A stretch of DNA of 64,000 nucleotides from Devosia sp. (GTDB lineage: Bacteria > Pseudomonadota > Alphaproteobacteria > Rhizobiales > Devosiaceae): assembly GCF_017744655.1 (NCBI RefSeq), contig NZ_JAGIAW010000003.1:1-64000 (forward strand), written 5' to 3'. The translations under genes and the position numbers were made by a program. Below, piece by piece: positions 46,617 through 55,666 of the stretch; position 1 is the stretch's first letter, and the number at the start of each line of letters is the position of its first letter. Below the pieces are notes generated by a model. It was not told the origin of the DNA. It searched no databases and worked only from the letters and a program-made list of their open reading frames with translations.

Positions 46617-47222
46617 ATGAAGGCTCTCTATCTGACCCATCCGCAGGTGCGCATGGATGCCAATGTGCCGGTGCCGCTCTGGGGACTTTCCGAAGAGGGG
46701 CGGGAGAGAGCCGAAGCTTTTGCAGCCCGACGGATCGTTCCGGCGGGCACTTTTGTGTTTTCGAGCCGGGAGACCAAGGCGCTGGAACTGGCCGAGATTG
46801 TTGCCGCGCAGGCGGGGACGCCGGTATTGGCCGATCACCTGATGGGCGAGAACGATCGCAGCGCTACGGGATTCTTGCCCCCGGCCTTGTTCGAGGAAAC
46901 GGCGGATCGGTTCTTTGCCGAGCCAGAGGTGAGCGTCGATGGCTGGGAAAAGGCAGGGGATGCGCAGCGCCGGATCGTGGAAACGGTGCTTGCTGCCCTA
47001 AGAAGCGTGCCTCCCGATACTTCGGTGATTTTCTGCGGGCACGGGGCAGTCGGGACGCTGCTGAAGTGTCACCTTGGCGGACGGAAAATTGCGCGCAGCG
47101 AGGATCAGAGCCGGCATGGCCACCGGGGCGGCGGCAATGCCTTTGTGTTCGATGTGAACGGTACGGCGCTGCACACCGAATGGATGGCGATGGAAGACCT
47201 GCCGGACGAGTGGTGGCGCTAG
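46617..47222 (+). CDS. Histidine-phosphatase-superfamily protein with altered motif
   Basis: Phosphoglycerate-mutase-like fold, 201 residues. The usual Arg-His-Gly start is replaced by LTHPQVRMD (Thr7-His8-Pro9). The downstream GLSEEGRERAEAFA, the arginine-containing SSRETKALELA and the second histidine in IFCGHGAVGTLL are kept. The catalytic His8 is still there, but loss of the arginine may change phosphate binding. Start 3 nt after the FMN reductase stop; its end overlaps the marR end by 4 nt. Confidence 0.82.
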   Translation: MKALYLTHPQVRMDANVPVPLWGLSEEGRERAEAFAARRIVPAGTFVFSSRETKALELAEIVAAQAGTPVLADHLMGENDRSATGFLPPALFEETADRFFAEPEVSVDGWEKAGDAQRRIVETVLAALRSVPPDTSVIFCGHGAVGTLLKCHLGGRKIARSEDQSRHGHRGGGNAFVFDVNGTALHTEWMAMEDLPDEWWR

Positions 47223-47653
47223 GCCTTCTTTTCACCCAGCGCAAAAAGATCGAGGGCGTCGGTCAGGGCTTCGGTGAGGCGATCGAGGCGGGCCGGATCG
47301 GTTTCGAGCTGGCGCAGGCGATTGGGGCCAGCGAGGGGAACGGCGCTTACGAGGTCGAGCCCCTTTTGGGTGATGGCGACGAGGCGGGCGCGGCGATCGC
47401 GCGGGTCGGTGCGGACCACGCAGAGATCGAAGCGGCGGAGTTCGTCGATGGACTGGCCCAATGTGGCCGCGTGCATGTCGAGGCCCTTTCGCAGCGCGGC
47501 TAGGGCCATGTGCGGGCGTTCGGCCAGCGTGTGAAGCACGGCGAGTTGCAGGCCGGTAATGCCGTGGCGCTGTTTCAGTTCGAGATGGAAGGCGGCGATG
47601 GCGGAATCGAGCCGCATCCAGGCGACCAGGGTGGAAAGGGCCTGCTGCTGCAT
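47219..47653 (-). CDS. MarR-family transcriptional regulator
   Basis: Winged-helix MarR regulator of 144 residues. Winged helix around GITGLQLAVLHTLAE to LGQSIDELRRFDLCVVRTDPRDRRARLVAIT, whose Asp-x-Arg-Asp-x-Arg-Arg wing is the MarR signature. Start at ATG 47653 preferred; an in-frame TTG at 47713 would run over the direct repeats that look like its operators (47686-47732). Divergent from pyrF with 155 nt between starts. Ligand and targets unknown. Confidence 0.88.
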   Translation of the reverse strand: MQQQALSTLVAWMRLDSAIAAFHLELKQRHGITGLQLAVLHTLAERPHMALAALRKGLDMHAATLGQSIDELRRFDLCVVRTDPRDRRARLVAITQKGLDLVSAVPLAGPNRLRQLETDPARLDRLTEALTDALDLFALGEKKA

Positions 47654-47685
47654 TTTGCTTTCAGAATAGAGATGAATCGGCCGTC

Positions 47686-47732
47686 TTATGACGGCATAGG
47701 ATTTTTCCCGCAAGGTGTTATGGCGGCATAGG
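47686..47732. promoter_or_regulatory. Paired direct repeats upstream of marR
   Basis: TTATGACGGCATAGG (47686-47700) and TTATGGCGGCATAGG (47718-47732), one base different, start-to-start 32 bp (three helical turns). Each is nearly self-complementary around ATG-x-CG-x-CAT. Likely binding sites for the adjacent MarR protein. Confidence 0.6.
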
Positions 47733-47808
47733 GTCGGCGATTTCGTCTTGCCGTGGCGTCGGCGATGTGCGACCCCAACCCAAATCAGCGACAGGAAGGG
47801 ATTTTGCC

Positions 47809-48510
47809 ATGGCCGGCCATTTGATCGTGGGGCTCGACGTTTCGACGCGCGCCCGTGCCGAGGAGATCGTCACTGCGCTGGGTGATACGGTCGACTACTA
47901 CAAGATCGGCTATCAGTGCTTTTATGGCGCTGACGGCTTTGCACTCGGCAGGGATCTGATCGCAGCGGGCAAGAAGGTGTTTTTTGACCTGAAACTGCTC
48001 GACATCGACAACACGGTCGAAAAGGGCGTCGCGGCGATTGCGGCGACCGGCGCGGCAATGCTGACGGTGCATGCCTATCCCAAATGCATGAAGGCGGCGG
48101 CCAAGGCGGCGGCAGGGTCTGACCTCTGCGTGCTGGGGGTGACGGTGCTCACTTCCATGGACGATGCCGATGTGAAGGAAGCCGGCTATGAGCGTGATGC
48201 GGCGGGGCTGGTGGCCCTGCGTGCGCAGCAGGCCAAGGAAGCCGGAATCGGCGGCATTGTTGCTTCCTCGCATGAGGCGGAAATGGTGCGGACCATTCTG
48301 GGGCCGAAGATGGCGATTGTGACGCCGGGCATTCGGCCAGCGGGTGCAGCCTTGGGCGACCAGAAGCGGGTGATGACGCCGGCCGAAGCGCTGGCCGTGG
48401 GCGCCAGCCATCTGGTGGTGGCGCGGCCCATCGTCGAGGCGGCGGACCCGGCAGCGGCGGCGCGGGCGATCCTGGCCGAGATGGCTGGGTCAGGGACGCG
48501 GTTGGCCTGA
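47809..48510 (+). CDS. pyrF: Orotidine 5'-phosphate decarboxylase
   Basis: Last step of UMP synthesis, 233 residues. The catalytic lysine and aspartates are in [16 protein letters not shown]; the phosphate-binding end is [19 protein letters not shown]. Start ATG 47809 after AGGAAGGG. Its stop overlaps the start of the hydroxypyruvate isomerase-like gene by one base (TGATG). Confidence 0.96.
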   Translation: MAGHLIVGLDVSTRARAEEIVTALGDTVDYYKIGYQCFYGADGFALGRDLIAAGKKVFFDLKLLDIDNTVEKGVAAIAATGAAMLTVHAYPKCMKAAAKAAAGSDLCVLGVTVLTSMDDADVKEAGYERDAAGLVALRAQQAKEAGIGGIVASSHEAEMVRTILGPKMAIVTPGIRPAGAALGDQKRVMTPAEALAVGASHLVVARPIVEAADPAAAARAILAEMAGSGTRLA

Positions 48511-49274
48511 TGCGTTACTCGGCCTGTATCGAAATGCTGTTCGTGCCGGAGACGCCTGATCCGGTAGAGCGGGTTCGTCTCGCCAAGGCGGCGGGTTTTG
48601 AGGCGGTGGAATTCTGGCTGTGGTCGAACAAGGACCTCGATGCCATGGAGCGCGTGCTAGGTGAGACTGGCGTCAAGCTGGCCGGGATCGTGGCGGAGCC
48701 TTTTGCCGAGCTGACGCGCGAGGGGGACCATGATCGGTTTCTCGCGGGCCTCGAGAAGAGCCGGGATGTGGCGCTGCGGCTTGGGGCGGGTGTACTTATT
48801 TGCCAGTCGGGACCGCTGCTGCCGGGGATCGAGCGGGCGAAGCAGCACGAGGGGCTGACGATTGCCATGCAGCGTTCGGCCGAGGTGTTGCGAGGGTCGG
48901 GAGTTCGCCTGGGGCTCGAGCCGCTCAATGATCGGGTGGATCATCCGGGCTATTATCTCACCAGCACGGTTGAGGCGCTCGATATCATGGATGCGGTCAA
49001 TCGGCCGGAGATCGGTATCACCTATGATCTCTATCATTCCATGGTGATGGGTGAGGTGCCCGAAGAGGTGATTGGCGAGCGCGCAAGGCACATTGTGCAT
49101 GTGCATGTGGCGGACCATCCTGGGCGCAATCAGCCCGGAAGTGGTGGGCTGGATTTGAAGCGGCCGCTCAAGTGGCTGCAGGGGCAGGGCTATGATGGCT
49201 TTGTCGGGCTGGAGTTCCGGCCGACGGCGGGGACGGATGCGGCGCTGATGCAGATGCGGGCGAGTTTGGGCTAG
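48510..49274 (+). CDS. hyi: Hydroxypyruvate isomerase-like TIM-barrel protein
   Basis: Xylose-isomerase-like TIM barrel of the Hyi family, 254 residues. Begins YSACIEMLF; metal and catalytic acids in GLEPLNDRVDHPGYYL and ITYDLYHSMVMGE, then HIVHVHVADHPGRNQPGSG and FVGLEFRPT. Hyi interconverts hydroxypyruvate and tartronate semialdehyde, but related proteins act on other sugars, so the substrate is tentative. Coupled to pyrF by a one-base overlap. Confidence 0.82.
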   Translation: MRYSACIEMLFVPETPDPVERVRLAKAAGFEAVEFWLWSNKDLDAMERVLGETGVKLAGIVAEPFAELTREGDHDRFLAGLEKSRDVALRLGAGVLICQSGPLLPGIERAKQHEGLTIAMQRSAEVLRGSGVRLGLEPLNDRVDHPGYYLTSTVEALDIMDAVNRPEIGITYDLYHSMVMGEVPEEVIGERARHIVHVHVADHPGRNQPGSGGLDLKRPLKWLQGQGYDGFVGLEFRPTAGTDAALMQMRASLG

Positions 49275-49280
49275 GCCCCG

Positions 49281-49441
49281 TTCTTCCCCTCGCCCCTTGT
49301 GGGAGAGGGACAGAACAATCCGCGTTCAGCGGGTTGTTTAGGGTGAGGGGTTTCTCTCATCCGCAGAGGAGTTCGCTCAGGCTACGCAAGAATACCCCTC
49401 ATCCGCCCTTCGGGCACCTTCTCCCACAAGGGGAGAAGGGA
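49281..49441. repeat. Palindromic element, family A variant
   Basis: A left unit (CGCCCCTTGTGGGAGAGGG with a CCGC/GCGG stem) and an inverted right unit (CCCCTCATCCGCCC-TTC-GGGCACC and CCTTCTCCCACAAGGGGAG) are separated by about 40 nt. Same frame as family A with CCACAAGG in place of CCGATGGG. Between convergent hyi and the adenosine kinase gene. Confidence 0.72.
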
Positions 49442-49469
49442 GGTTCTGTGGATGGGGTGGCGCTGGGAC

Positions 49470-50471
49470 CTAGCCCGCCAGACCATGCTGCCGCGACAGA
49501 TCTTGCAGGTCGAGCTGTGGCCGGGCGCCGATGTGGGAGATGACTTCGGAGGCGGCGAGGCACCCGGTCTTGAGGGCGGATTCGAGGTTTTGGCCGCGGG
49601 CCATGCCGAGGAGGAAGCCGGAGGCAAAGAGGTCGCCGGCGCCGGTGGCATCAACCACCTTGTCGATCGGGAAGGCCGGAACAGAGACGACTTCGCCATT
49701 GTAGACCGCCATAGCACCCTCGGCGCCCATGGTGATGGCGGCCAGTTCGGCATCTTGCGCAATGGCGCGGACGGCGGTGCCGAGATCGTCGGTTTCGTAG
49801 AGCGATTTCAGCTCGTGGACATTGGCGAAGACGTAGTCGATCGTCTTGGAGCGAATGAGGTCCAAAAATTCGGCGCGGTAGCGGTCGACGCAGAACGGGT
49901 CCGATAGCGTGAAGGCCGCGGCGCGCTCATGCTTATGGGCATAGTGGGCGGCGAGCACGAAGGCCTTTTTGGCTTCGACCGGGTCCCACAGAAAACCTTC
50001 CATATAGGTGATGGCGGCGCCGCCGATTTCGTCGGGGCGGATATCGGCTTCGGTGAGCTGGTGGCAGGCACCGAGATAGGTGTTCATGGTGCGCTCGGCT
50101 TCCGAGAGGAAGATCATCGAGCGGGCCGTCAGCGCGCCGTTCTTGAGGCGCGAGGTGTTGTAATAGACGCCGATGGCGTCGAGATCGTTTTCGAAGACAT
50201 CGCCAAGCGGATCGTCGGCGACCTTGCCCACGAAAGCGGCGCGGCCGCCGAGCGAGGCGACGCCGGCGGCGGTATTGGCGGCGGAGCCACCGGAAATCTG
50301 CTGCCGGGTGAGCGGCATTTTTGAATAGAGGTCTTCAGCCCGATCGGTATCGATCAGGTGCATGATCCCTTCCTTCATGCCTTCGCGCTCGATGAAGCCG
50401 GGCTCGACGGGAGCAATGATGTCGACAATGGCATTACCGATCGTCAGCACGTCGAAGCGGGTCTGGGTCAT
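49470..50471 (-). CDS. Adenosine kinase (PfkB family)
   Basis: Ribokinase/PfkB-family kinase of 333 residues, closest in look to alphaproteobacterial adenosine kinases. N-terminal FDVLTIGNAIVDIIAPV and SGGSAANTAAGVASLGG; the C-terminal PfkB signature is DATGAGDLFASGFLLGMA with the catalytic Asp. Expected to phosphorylate adenosine to AMP; other nucleosides are possible. Alone, with repeats at both ends. Confidence 0.88.
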   Translation of the reverse strand: MTQTRFDVLTIGNAIVDIIAPVEPGFIEREGMKEGIMHLIDTDRAEDLYSKMPLTRQQISGGSAANTAAGVASLGGRAAFVGKVADDPLGDVFENDLDAIGVYYNTSRLKNGALTARSMIFLSEAERTMNTYLGACHQLTEADIRPDEIGGAAITYMEGFLWDPVEAKKAFVLAAHYAHKHERAAAFTLSDPFCVDRYRAEFLDLIRSKTIDYVFANVHELKSLYETDDLGTAVRAIAQDAELAAITMGAEGAMAVYNGEVVSVPAFPIDKVVDATGAGDLFASGFLLGMARGQNLESALKTGCLAASEVISHIGARPQLDLQDLSRQHGLAG

Positions 50472-50558
50472 GCGGGCAGTCCGGGATGAGGAAAATCGGG
50501 AGAGGGTTTAGCGCAGGCGGGAGGCGGGGGCAATGTTTTGGGTTTTTGGGTCCGAAAT

Positions 50559-50675
50559 CACCCCCTCCCGGCCTCCCCATCAAGGGGGAGGTGAAGGGAC
50601 AGCGGTTTTGATGAGAACGTGCCAAACACTCGATGCGGCACCTCCCCCTTGATGGGGGAGGATGGGAGGGGGTGG
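50559..50675. repeat. Palindromic element, family B copy 2
   Basis: CACCCCCTCCCGGCC start, CTCCCCATCAAGGGGGAG hairpin, 35-nt spacer, mirrored CTCCCCCTTGATGGGGGAG hairpin and GGGAGGGGGTGG end. Nearly identical arms to 16986-17104. Confidence 0.8.
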
Positions 50676-50695
50676 GGCCAAGGTCGCCGAACCCG

Positions 50696-51256
50696 CTAAA
50701 GACTCCCGATAATTTCGGCGATCAGCGCCTCGGTGTCTTCGCCTGCGCGCAGGGCGATCTGGCCGTCGAGGAGCAGGATGGAAAGGCCGTGGACCTTGGC
50801 CCAGGCGGCGAGGGCTTTAATGCGGCCCGTTTTCATGTCGCCGCCGACGACGTGGCGCAGGGTATCGAAGGCGGCGTCGGCGGCCATGCGCAGGCCGGGG
50901 CGGCCGTCTTTCTTCAGCTGGGGTGAGAACATCAGGCGGAAGAGATTGGCATTGCTCAGCGCGAAGAGCACGTAGGTCTTGCCCATGGCGGCCATGGGGT
51001 CGGCCGGATTGCTCGATGCTACCGCTTCCATGGCGGCGGAAAAGCGCTGGAATCCGGTGACGGCGAGCGCTTCAAGGAGGGCAGCGCGGGAATCGAAGTG
51101 GCGATAGGGCGCAGCGGCGGAGACGCCGACGGCGCGGGCGAGGTCACGCAGGCCGAGGCCGGCTTCGCCTTCCTTTTCCAAAATGATCAGCGCGGCTTCG
51201 AGCAAGGCCTGGCGCAGATTGCCGTGATGATAAGGCGAATTGAGGGATGTTGACAT
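50696..51256 (-). CDS. TetR-family transcriptional regulator
   Basis: TetR regulator of 186 residues. N-terminal HTH: HHGNLRQALLEAALIILEKEG then LRDLARAVGVSAAAPYRHFDSRAALLEALA. The ligand domain resembles the WHG-type (TetR_C_33). It is divergent from the DUF2214 membrane protein gene (57 nt between starts) and probably controls it. Half-sites GTTTAC and GTTAAC in the gap are possible operators. Confidence 0.9.
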   Translation of the reverse strand: MSTSLNSPYHHGNLRQALLEAALIILEKEGEAGLGLRDLARAVGVSAAAPYRHFDSRAALLEALAVTGFQRFSAAMEAVASSNPADPMAAMGKTYVLFALSNANLFRLMFSPQLKKDGRPGLRMAADAAFDTLRHVVGGDMKTGRIKALAAWAKVHGLSILLLDGQIALRAGEDTEALIAEIIGSL

Positions 51257-51313
51257 TGTTTACATGAGGGGATTAAATGTGAGCACCGTTAACACCCTGA
51301 CGAGGCCAGCGCA

Positions 51314-51766
51314 ATGGACTGGAATTTGATATTGGCTTGCGCCCACCATCTGGCGGTTTTTTCGCTAGTGGGGATTTTTGCGGCAGAGTTTGCGCTGATC
51401 AGGCCGGGGCTGGGTGGGGCACGGCTCGGGCAATTGGCGCGGATCGATGCGGCCTATGGCGCGATGGCAACCGTGGTGATCGCCGTCGGCGTCCTGCGCG
51501 TTTGGTTCGGGGGCGTCGATCCCTGGTATTATCTCGGCAATCACGCTTTTTGGGGGAAGATGGCACTGTTCCTGGTGATGGGGCTGCTCTCCATCCAGCC
51601 GACCCTGGCGATCAGGCGCTGGGCGAAGGCCGGCGAGGGGGTGGCTGATTTTGTTGTACCAGCAGGGGAGATCGGGACGAGCAGAAGGTTCGTGCATCTG
51701 CAGGCGGGGGTGCTGTTGCTGATCCCGATTTTTGCAGCGGCTATGGCGCGGGGGTATGGGAGCTAG
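51314..51766 (+). CDS. DUF2214 family membrane protein
   Basis: Four-helix integral membrane protein of 150 residues, DUF2214. Helices near ACAHHLAVFSLVGIFAAEFA, YGAMATVVIAVGVLRVWF, FWGKMALFLVMGLLSI and LLLIPIFAAAMA. Conserved His residues in the first helix and the VWFGGVDPWYYLGNHAFW loop suggest cofactor or metal binding, but no function is established. Divergent from a TetR gene. Confidence 0.83.
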   Translation: MDWNLILACAHHLAVFSLVGIFAAEFALIRPGLGGARLGQLARIDAAYGAMATVVIAVGVLRVWFGGVDPWYYLGNHAFWGKMALFLVMGLLSIQPTLAIRRWAKAGEGVADFVVPAGEIGTSRRFVHLQAGVLLLIPIFAAAMARGYGS

Positions 51767-51782
51767 GGCCTGTGGCTCTCGT

Positions 51783-51902
51783 CACCCCCTCCCAGCCTCC
51801 CCCATCTAGGGGGAGGTGCCAGATCGAGTTTGGGGCACGATCCCGCCAAAAACTACCGTCCCTTCACCTCCCCCTAGATGGGGGAGGACGGGAGGGGGTG
51901 GG
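51783..51902. repeat. Palindromic element, family B copy 3
   Basis: Same plan as the other family B copies, with stems CTCCCCCATCTAGGGGGAG and CTCCCCCTAGATGGGGGAG, where ATCTAG replaces ATCAAG on both sides so pairing between halves is kept. Between convergent DUF2214 and nth. Confidence 0.8.
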
Positions 51903-51926
51903 GCAGCAGGTGCGATGATCGAACGC

Positions 51927-52601
51927 TTATGCGGCCCTTGGCAGCGGCGATTTTGGTTCAAAAAGACACCACTCGCTGATCGGGCAGCGCCAGCATTCGG
52001 GTTTTCGGGCCTTGCAGATGTAGCGACCGTGAAGGATCAGCCAATGGTGGGCATGGAGCATGAAACGCTCGGGGATCTGCTTTTGCAGCGCCAGTTCCAC
52101 CGCCAGCGGCGTCTTGCCGGGGGCGAGGCCGGTGCGGTTGCCGACGCGAAAAAGGTGGGTGTCCACCGCAATGGTCGGCTGCTTGAACCAGATGTTGAGC
52201 ACCACATTGGCCGTCTTGCGGCCGACGCCAGGCAGGGCTTCGAGGGCTTCGCGATTGTCGGGGACTTCGCCGCCGTGCTGGTCGAGGAGAATCTGGCTCA
52301 GGGCAAAGACGTTCTTGGCCTTGCCGCGATAAAGCCCAATAGTTTTGACGAGTTCGGTGATCTGCTCGACGCCCAAGGCCACCATGGCTTCGGGCGAGGG
52401 AGCGAGTTCGAAGAGACGTTTCGTTGCCTTGTTGACGCCGGCGTCGGTGGCTTGGGCGGAGAGGACGACGGCCACTAGCAGAGTATAGGCGTTGATATAA
52501 TCGAGTTCGCCCTTGGGCTCGGGCTCGATCTCATGGAACCGCTCGAAAATCGCCTCGGCCTGGGCACGGTTTAGTTTTTTCACTTTTTTAGGACTTGGCA
52601 T
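51927..52601 (-). CDS. nth: Endonuclease III
   Basis: Bifunctional DNA glycosylase/AP lyase for oxidised pyrimidines, 224 residues. The helix-hairpin-helix with catalytic lysine is LPGVGRKTANVVL; the catalytic Asp is in IAVDTHLFRVGNR. The [4Fe-4S] cysteines are spaced C-x6-C-x2-C-x5-C. Start at ATG 52601. The frame stays open upstream as an antisense of the next gene and should not be included. Divergent from the DUF2244 gene. Confidence 0.97.
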   Translation of the reverse strand: MPSPKKVKKLNRAQAEAIFERFHEIEPEPKGELDYINAYTLLVAVVLSAQATDAGVNKATKRLFELAPSPEAMVALGVEQITELVKTIGLYRGKAKNVFALSQILLDQHGGEVPDNREALEALPGVGRKTANVVLNIWFKQPTIAVDTHLFRVGNRTGLAPGKTPLAVELALQKQIPERFMLHAHHWLILHGRYICKARKPECWRCPISEWCLFEPKSPLPRAA

Positions 52602-52646
52602 TCTCTCGCCCCCGAATCTCTGCCAATATTTCAGGGCGAGTCCATC

Positions 52647-53135
52647 ATGCCAATGCAAACCAGCACAACGACTAGTCCCCTGTTTTCGGCCACACTGCGG
52701 CCGGACAGATCGCTGCGCGCTGCCGGTGGCTGGATTGGTCTTGCCGTTGCCGGCCTTTTGGGCCTGCCCTTCTTCCTGGTTGCCGTGCCGGAATTTTTGC
52801 TGCCGGGCGTGCTTGGTTTTGCCATTGCCGCGGCCGGCCTCGTCGCCTTTTCGCTGCGGCAGGCGCGGCGCTCGCGGTTGACCGAACAGATTACGGTCTG
52901 GCCCGGCCAGATCGAGGTGGTCACTGCGGGTCGGGGCGGGGACAGGCAGATGCGCCGGTTCGACCCCAAGAAAGTGCGGCTGGTGCTTGATCGGGACGAG
53001 AACGAGCGCACGACCGCCATGTATCTCAGCCATGGCAATGAACGCATCGAGATCGGCGCTTTTCTCGCGATCAACGACAAGTCGAGTTTTGCCCGCGCCT
53101 TTGGGCAGGCCATGCGCAAGGCGCGCCAAGGCTAG
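52647..53135 (+). CDS. DUF2244 family membrane protein
   Basis: Protein of 162 residues with two N-terminal membrane helices (LAVAGLLGLPFFLVAVPEFL, VLGFAIAAAGLVAFSL) and a cytoplasmic beta-rich domain, matching DUF2244. In Hyphomicrobiales it often stands divergent to nth, as here (45 nt between starts). Function unknown. Confidence 0.85.
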   Translation: MPMQTSTTTSPLFSATLRPDRSLRAAGGWIGLAVAGLLGLPFFLVAVPEFLLPGVLGFAIAAAGLVAFSLRQARRSRLTEQITVWPGQIEVVTAGRGGDRQMRRFDPKKVRLVLDRDENERTTAMYLSHGNERIEIGAFLAINDKSSFARAFGQAMRKARQG

Positions 53136-53210
53136 ACGCGTCAAAACCGGGTCGCGAACCGCTATCTTCCCGGACTAAAAGGGGCAAAAGCTCAATTGAA
53201 AGATACGGCC

Positions 53211-54080
53211 ATGAACCAGCTTGCCCATATCGCCCCGGCCAGCGACTACGACACCATTCGCGCGGCTATTCGTTATCTCAGCGAGAATGGCCCTGATGCG
53301 ACCGATCTCGGCAAATTTTCGCGGGCCCTCGGGCTGACCGAGCGGCAGTTGACCGATCTCTTTCGGCGCTGGTGCGGGCTCAGTCCAAAAAGTTTTGCGC
53401 AGGCGGTGGCGCTCGACCACGCCAAGTCGCTGCTACGCGACAAGGCGAGTGTCTTGGACACGACCTATGAAGTGGGGCTGTCTTCCACATCGCGGCTGCA
53501 TGATCTCTTCGTGACTTATGAAGCCATGCCGCCGGGGGTGTTCCGCGCCGGGGGTGAGGGGATCGACATGTTCTGGGGCGTGGCGCCATCGCCCTTCGGG
53601 CTCGCCGTGGTGACGGCCACGGAATACGGCATGTCGGGCCTGGGCTTTGCCGACCAGGATATGACGGTGGAAGAGGCGTTTGCCGATTTGGCCAATCGCT
53701 GGCCGAAGGCGCGGTTTACGCGGGACGACGCGCGGATTGCGCCCATGGTGGCGCAGGTGTTCGAGCCGGGGCGTTGGTCGCCGGATCGGCCGGTGCGGGT
53801 GGTGCTTATCGGGACGGATTTTGAGGTGAAGGTCTGGGAGACGCTTCTCAAGATTCCGTGCGGGCAGGCGGTCACCTATTCGAGCGTCGCCAATCATATC
53901 GGGCGGCCGACGGCGTCGCGGGCGGTGGGCGCGGCGGTGGGCAAAAATCCAATCAGCTTTGTGGTGCCGTGCCACCGGGTGGTGGGAACGTCGGGCGCGC
54001 TGACTGGCTATCACTGGGGCGTGCCGCGCAAGCGGGCTATTCTCGGCTGGGAGGCCGGGGTGGTTTCGGCGGCGCATTAA
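53211..54080 (+). CDS. Ada-like methylated-DNA-cysteine methyltransferase with AraC-type HTH
   Basis: 289 residues: an AraC-like DNA-binding half (about 10-110, ERQLTDLFRRWCGLSPKSFA and DTTYEVGLSSTSRLHDLFV) joined to an O6-methylguanine methyltransferase half with acceptor Cys254 in PCHRVV. The N-terminal phosphotriester-repair domain of full Ada is absent. It should repair O6-alkylguanine and may regulate. ATG 53211 preferred; an in-frame TTG at 53196 is possible. Followed by a parS-like site and a family F repeat. Confidence 0.92.
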   Translation: MNQLAHIAPASDYDTIRAAIRYLSENGPDATDLGKFSRALGLTERQLTDLFRRWCGLSPKSFAQAVALDHAKSLLRDKASVLDTTYEVGLSSTSRLHDLFVTYEAMPPGVFRAGGEGIDMFWGVAPSPFGLAVVTATEYGMSGLGFADQDMTVEEAFADLANRWPKARFTRDDARIAPMVAQVFEPGRWSPDRPVRVVLIGTDFEVKVWETLLKIPCGQAVTYSSVANHIGRPTASRAVGAAVGKNPISFVVPCHRVVGTSGALTGYHWGVPRKRAILGWEAGVVSAAH

Positions 54081-54097
54081 GCGCCGTTCGAACTTTG

Positions 54098-54113
54098 CGT
54101 TTCACGTGAATCC
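54098..54113 (+). promoter_or_regulatory. parS-like ParB site 5 (intergenic)
   Basis: CGTTTCACGTGAATCC, 13 of 16 against parS, 18 nt past the Ada-like gene. Confidence 0.55.
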
Positions 54114-54125
54114 TCTCCGCCACAA

Positions 54126-54199
54126 CGTCATTCCCGCGAAAGCGGGAATCTATTTTTCGGCGCGAGAAACAGAGATCCCCGCTTTCGCGGGGATGACGT
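54126..54199. repeat. Palindromic element, family F copy 3
   Basis: GTCATTCCCGCGAAAGCGGG unit, about 25-nt spacer, mirrored ATCCCCGCTTTCGCGGGGAT and GACG. The AT-to-CC change occurs in both halves of the right stem. Between convergent genes. Confidence 0.82.
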
Positions 54200-54227
54200 T
54201 GTGCGTGTGGTGAGGCGGGACGAAAGC

Positions 54228-54842
54228 TTAGAGCTTCAGACGCTCGACCAGCTTGCCGTCAGGACCGATCTTGTAGACCGTCGGTTCACCCGTGGCGATT
54301 TCACGGGCCAGGATTTCGTCTGGCGTAAGACCTTCGATGGCCATGACGAGGGCGCGGAGGGAGTTGCCGTGGGCGGCGATGAGAACCGTCTTGCCGGCCT
54401 TCAGCTGCGGCAGGATTTCGGCGTCGTAATAGGGCAGGGTGCGCGCTGCGGTGTCCTTGAGGCTTTCGCCGCCCGGAGGGGGAACGTCGAACGACCGGCG
54501 CCAGATCAGCACTTGCTCTTCGCCCCACTTGGCGCGAGCGTCGTCTTTGTTGAGGCCCGAGAGATCGCCGTAGTCGCGTTCGTTGAGCGCGACATTGCGG
54601 GTGATCGTCACGTTGAGGATGCCCATCTCTTCGAGGATGAGATCGAGCGTGTGCTGGGCGCGGCGTAGGGCCGAGGTGTAAAAGAGGTCGGGCGCGAATT
54701 TTTGTGCCTTGAGCGCCTTGCCCGTGGCGCGGGCTTCGCCTTCACCCTGCTCGGTGAGGTTGGGATTGCGCCAACCGGTGAAGAGGTTTTTCAGGTTCCA
54801 TTCGCTCTGGCCGTGGCGGACCAGGATCAGTGTGCCGGACAT
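54228..54842 (-). CDS. gpmA: 2,3-bisphosphoglycerate-dependent phosphoglycerate mutase
   Basis: Glycolytic mutase, 204 residues, the short alphaproteobacterial form. Phosphoacceptor His10 in [41 protein letters not shown] and [11 protein letters not shown] complete the active site. Starts 11 nt after the dapB stop, so both are probably co-transcribed. Confidence 0.96.
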   Translation of the reverse strand: MSGTLILVRHGQSEWNLKNLFTGWRNPNLTEQGEGEARATGKALKAQKFAPDLFYTSALRRAQHTLDLILEEMGILNVTITRNVALNERDYGDLSGLNKDDARAKWGEEQVLIWRRSFDVPPPGGESLKDTAARTLPYYDAEILPQLKAGKTVLIAAHGNSLRALVMAIEGLTPDEILAREIATGEPTVYKIGPDGKLVERLKL

Positions 54843-54853
54843 TCTTTTGTTCC

Positions 54854-55666
54854 CTAGTCGTTGAGGCCGAGGACGTCGGCCATGGTGTAGAGCCCTGCAG
54901 GCTGGTGGGTGGCCCAGAGGGCGGCGCGGACGGCGCCGTTGGCGAAAATGGTGCGGTCCTGGGCGCGGTGATTAAGCTCGATACGCTCGGAGGGACCGGC
55001 GAGGATAACCATGTGGTCACCGATGACATTGCCGCCGCGCAAGGTGGCAAAGCCGATGGAGCCGAATTCGCGAGGGCCGGTGTGACCATCACGGACGCGG
55101 ACGGAATGGTCCCGAAGAGAAATGTTGCGGCCCTTGGCGGCGGCTTCCCCCAAGAGAAGCGCCGTGCCCGAGGGCGCGTCGACCTTGAGGTTGTGGTGCA
55201 TCTCAAGCACTTCGACATCATAGTCGGGGAGGGCCTGAGCGGCCTTTTCGACGAGGACGGCGAGGGTGACGACGCCGGGGGAAAAATTGCCCGACTTGAC
55301 GATGCGCGCCCCGGCCGCGCCGGCTGCGCCAATGGCGGCGTCGTCGGTTTCCGAACAGCCGGTCGTGCCGATGACATGGACGAGGCCCTTGGTCGCGGCG
55401 AGTTTTGCGAGGGCGACGCTGGCGGCGGGTGCGGTAAAATCGATGATGACATCGGCCTGGTCGAGCAGGGCTGAAACGTCGTCGGTGACGGTGACGCCGA
55501 GTGCGTCCACGCCCGCAAGCGTGCCGGCGTCCTTGCCGATCGAGGAGGCGCCGGGTCGATCCACCGCGCCGACGAGTTTGAGACCATGGCTTGCCGCTAC
55601 TGCCCTGATATTGGCTGATCCCATGCGGCCGCCGGCTCCGGCGACAATGGTTCTGAGCTCGGTCAT
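54854..55666 (-). CDS. dapB: 4-hydroxy-tetrahydrodipicolinate reductase
   Basis: Lysine/diaminopimelate pathway reductase, 270 residues. NAD(P)H-binding [17 protein letters not shown] at the N-terminus; catalytic [15 protein letters not shown] with the His-His-x2-Lys pattern; VIGTTGCSE motif. Start at ATG 55666, GGAGACGAGG upstream; the frame extends further without similarity. First gene of dapB-gpmA. Confidence 0.96.
   Translation of the reverse strand: MTELRTIVAGAGGRMGSANIRAVAASHGLKLVGAVDRPGASSIGKDAGTLAGVDALGVTVTDDVSALLDQADVIIDFTAPAASVALAKLAATKGLVHVIGTTGCSETDDAAIGAAGAAGARIVKSGNFSPGVVTLAVLVEKAAQALPDYDVEVLEMHHNLKVDAPSGTALLLGEAAAKGRNISLRDHSVRVRDGHTGPREFGSIGFATLRGGNVIGDHMVILAGPSERIELNHRAQDRTIFANGAVRAALWATHQPAGLYTMADVLGLND

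Noticed and set aside
52602..53144. Upstream extension of the nth frame
   Set aside because: It runs antisense through the DUF2244 gene. Endonuclease III similarity begins just after the ATG at 52601.
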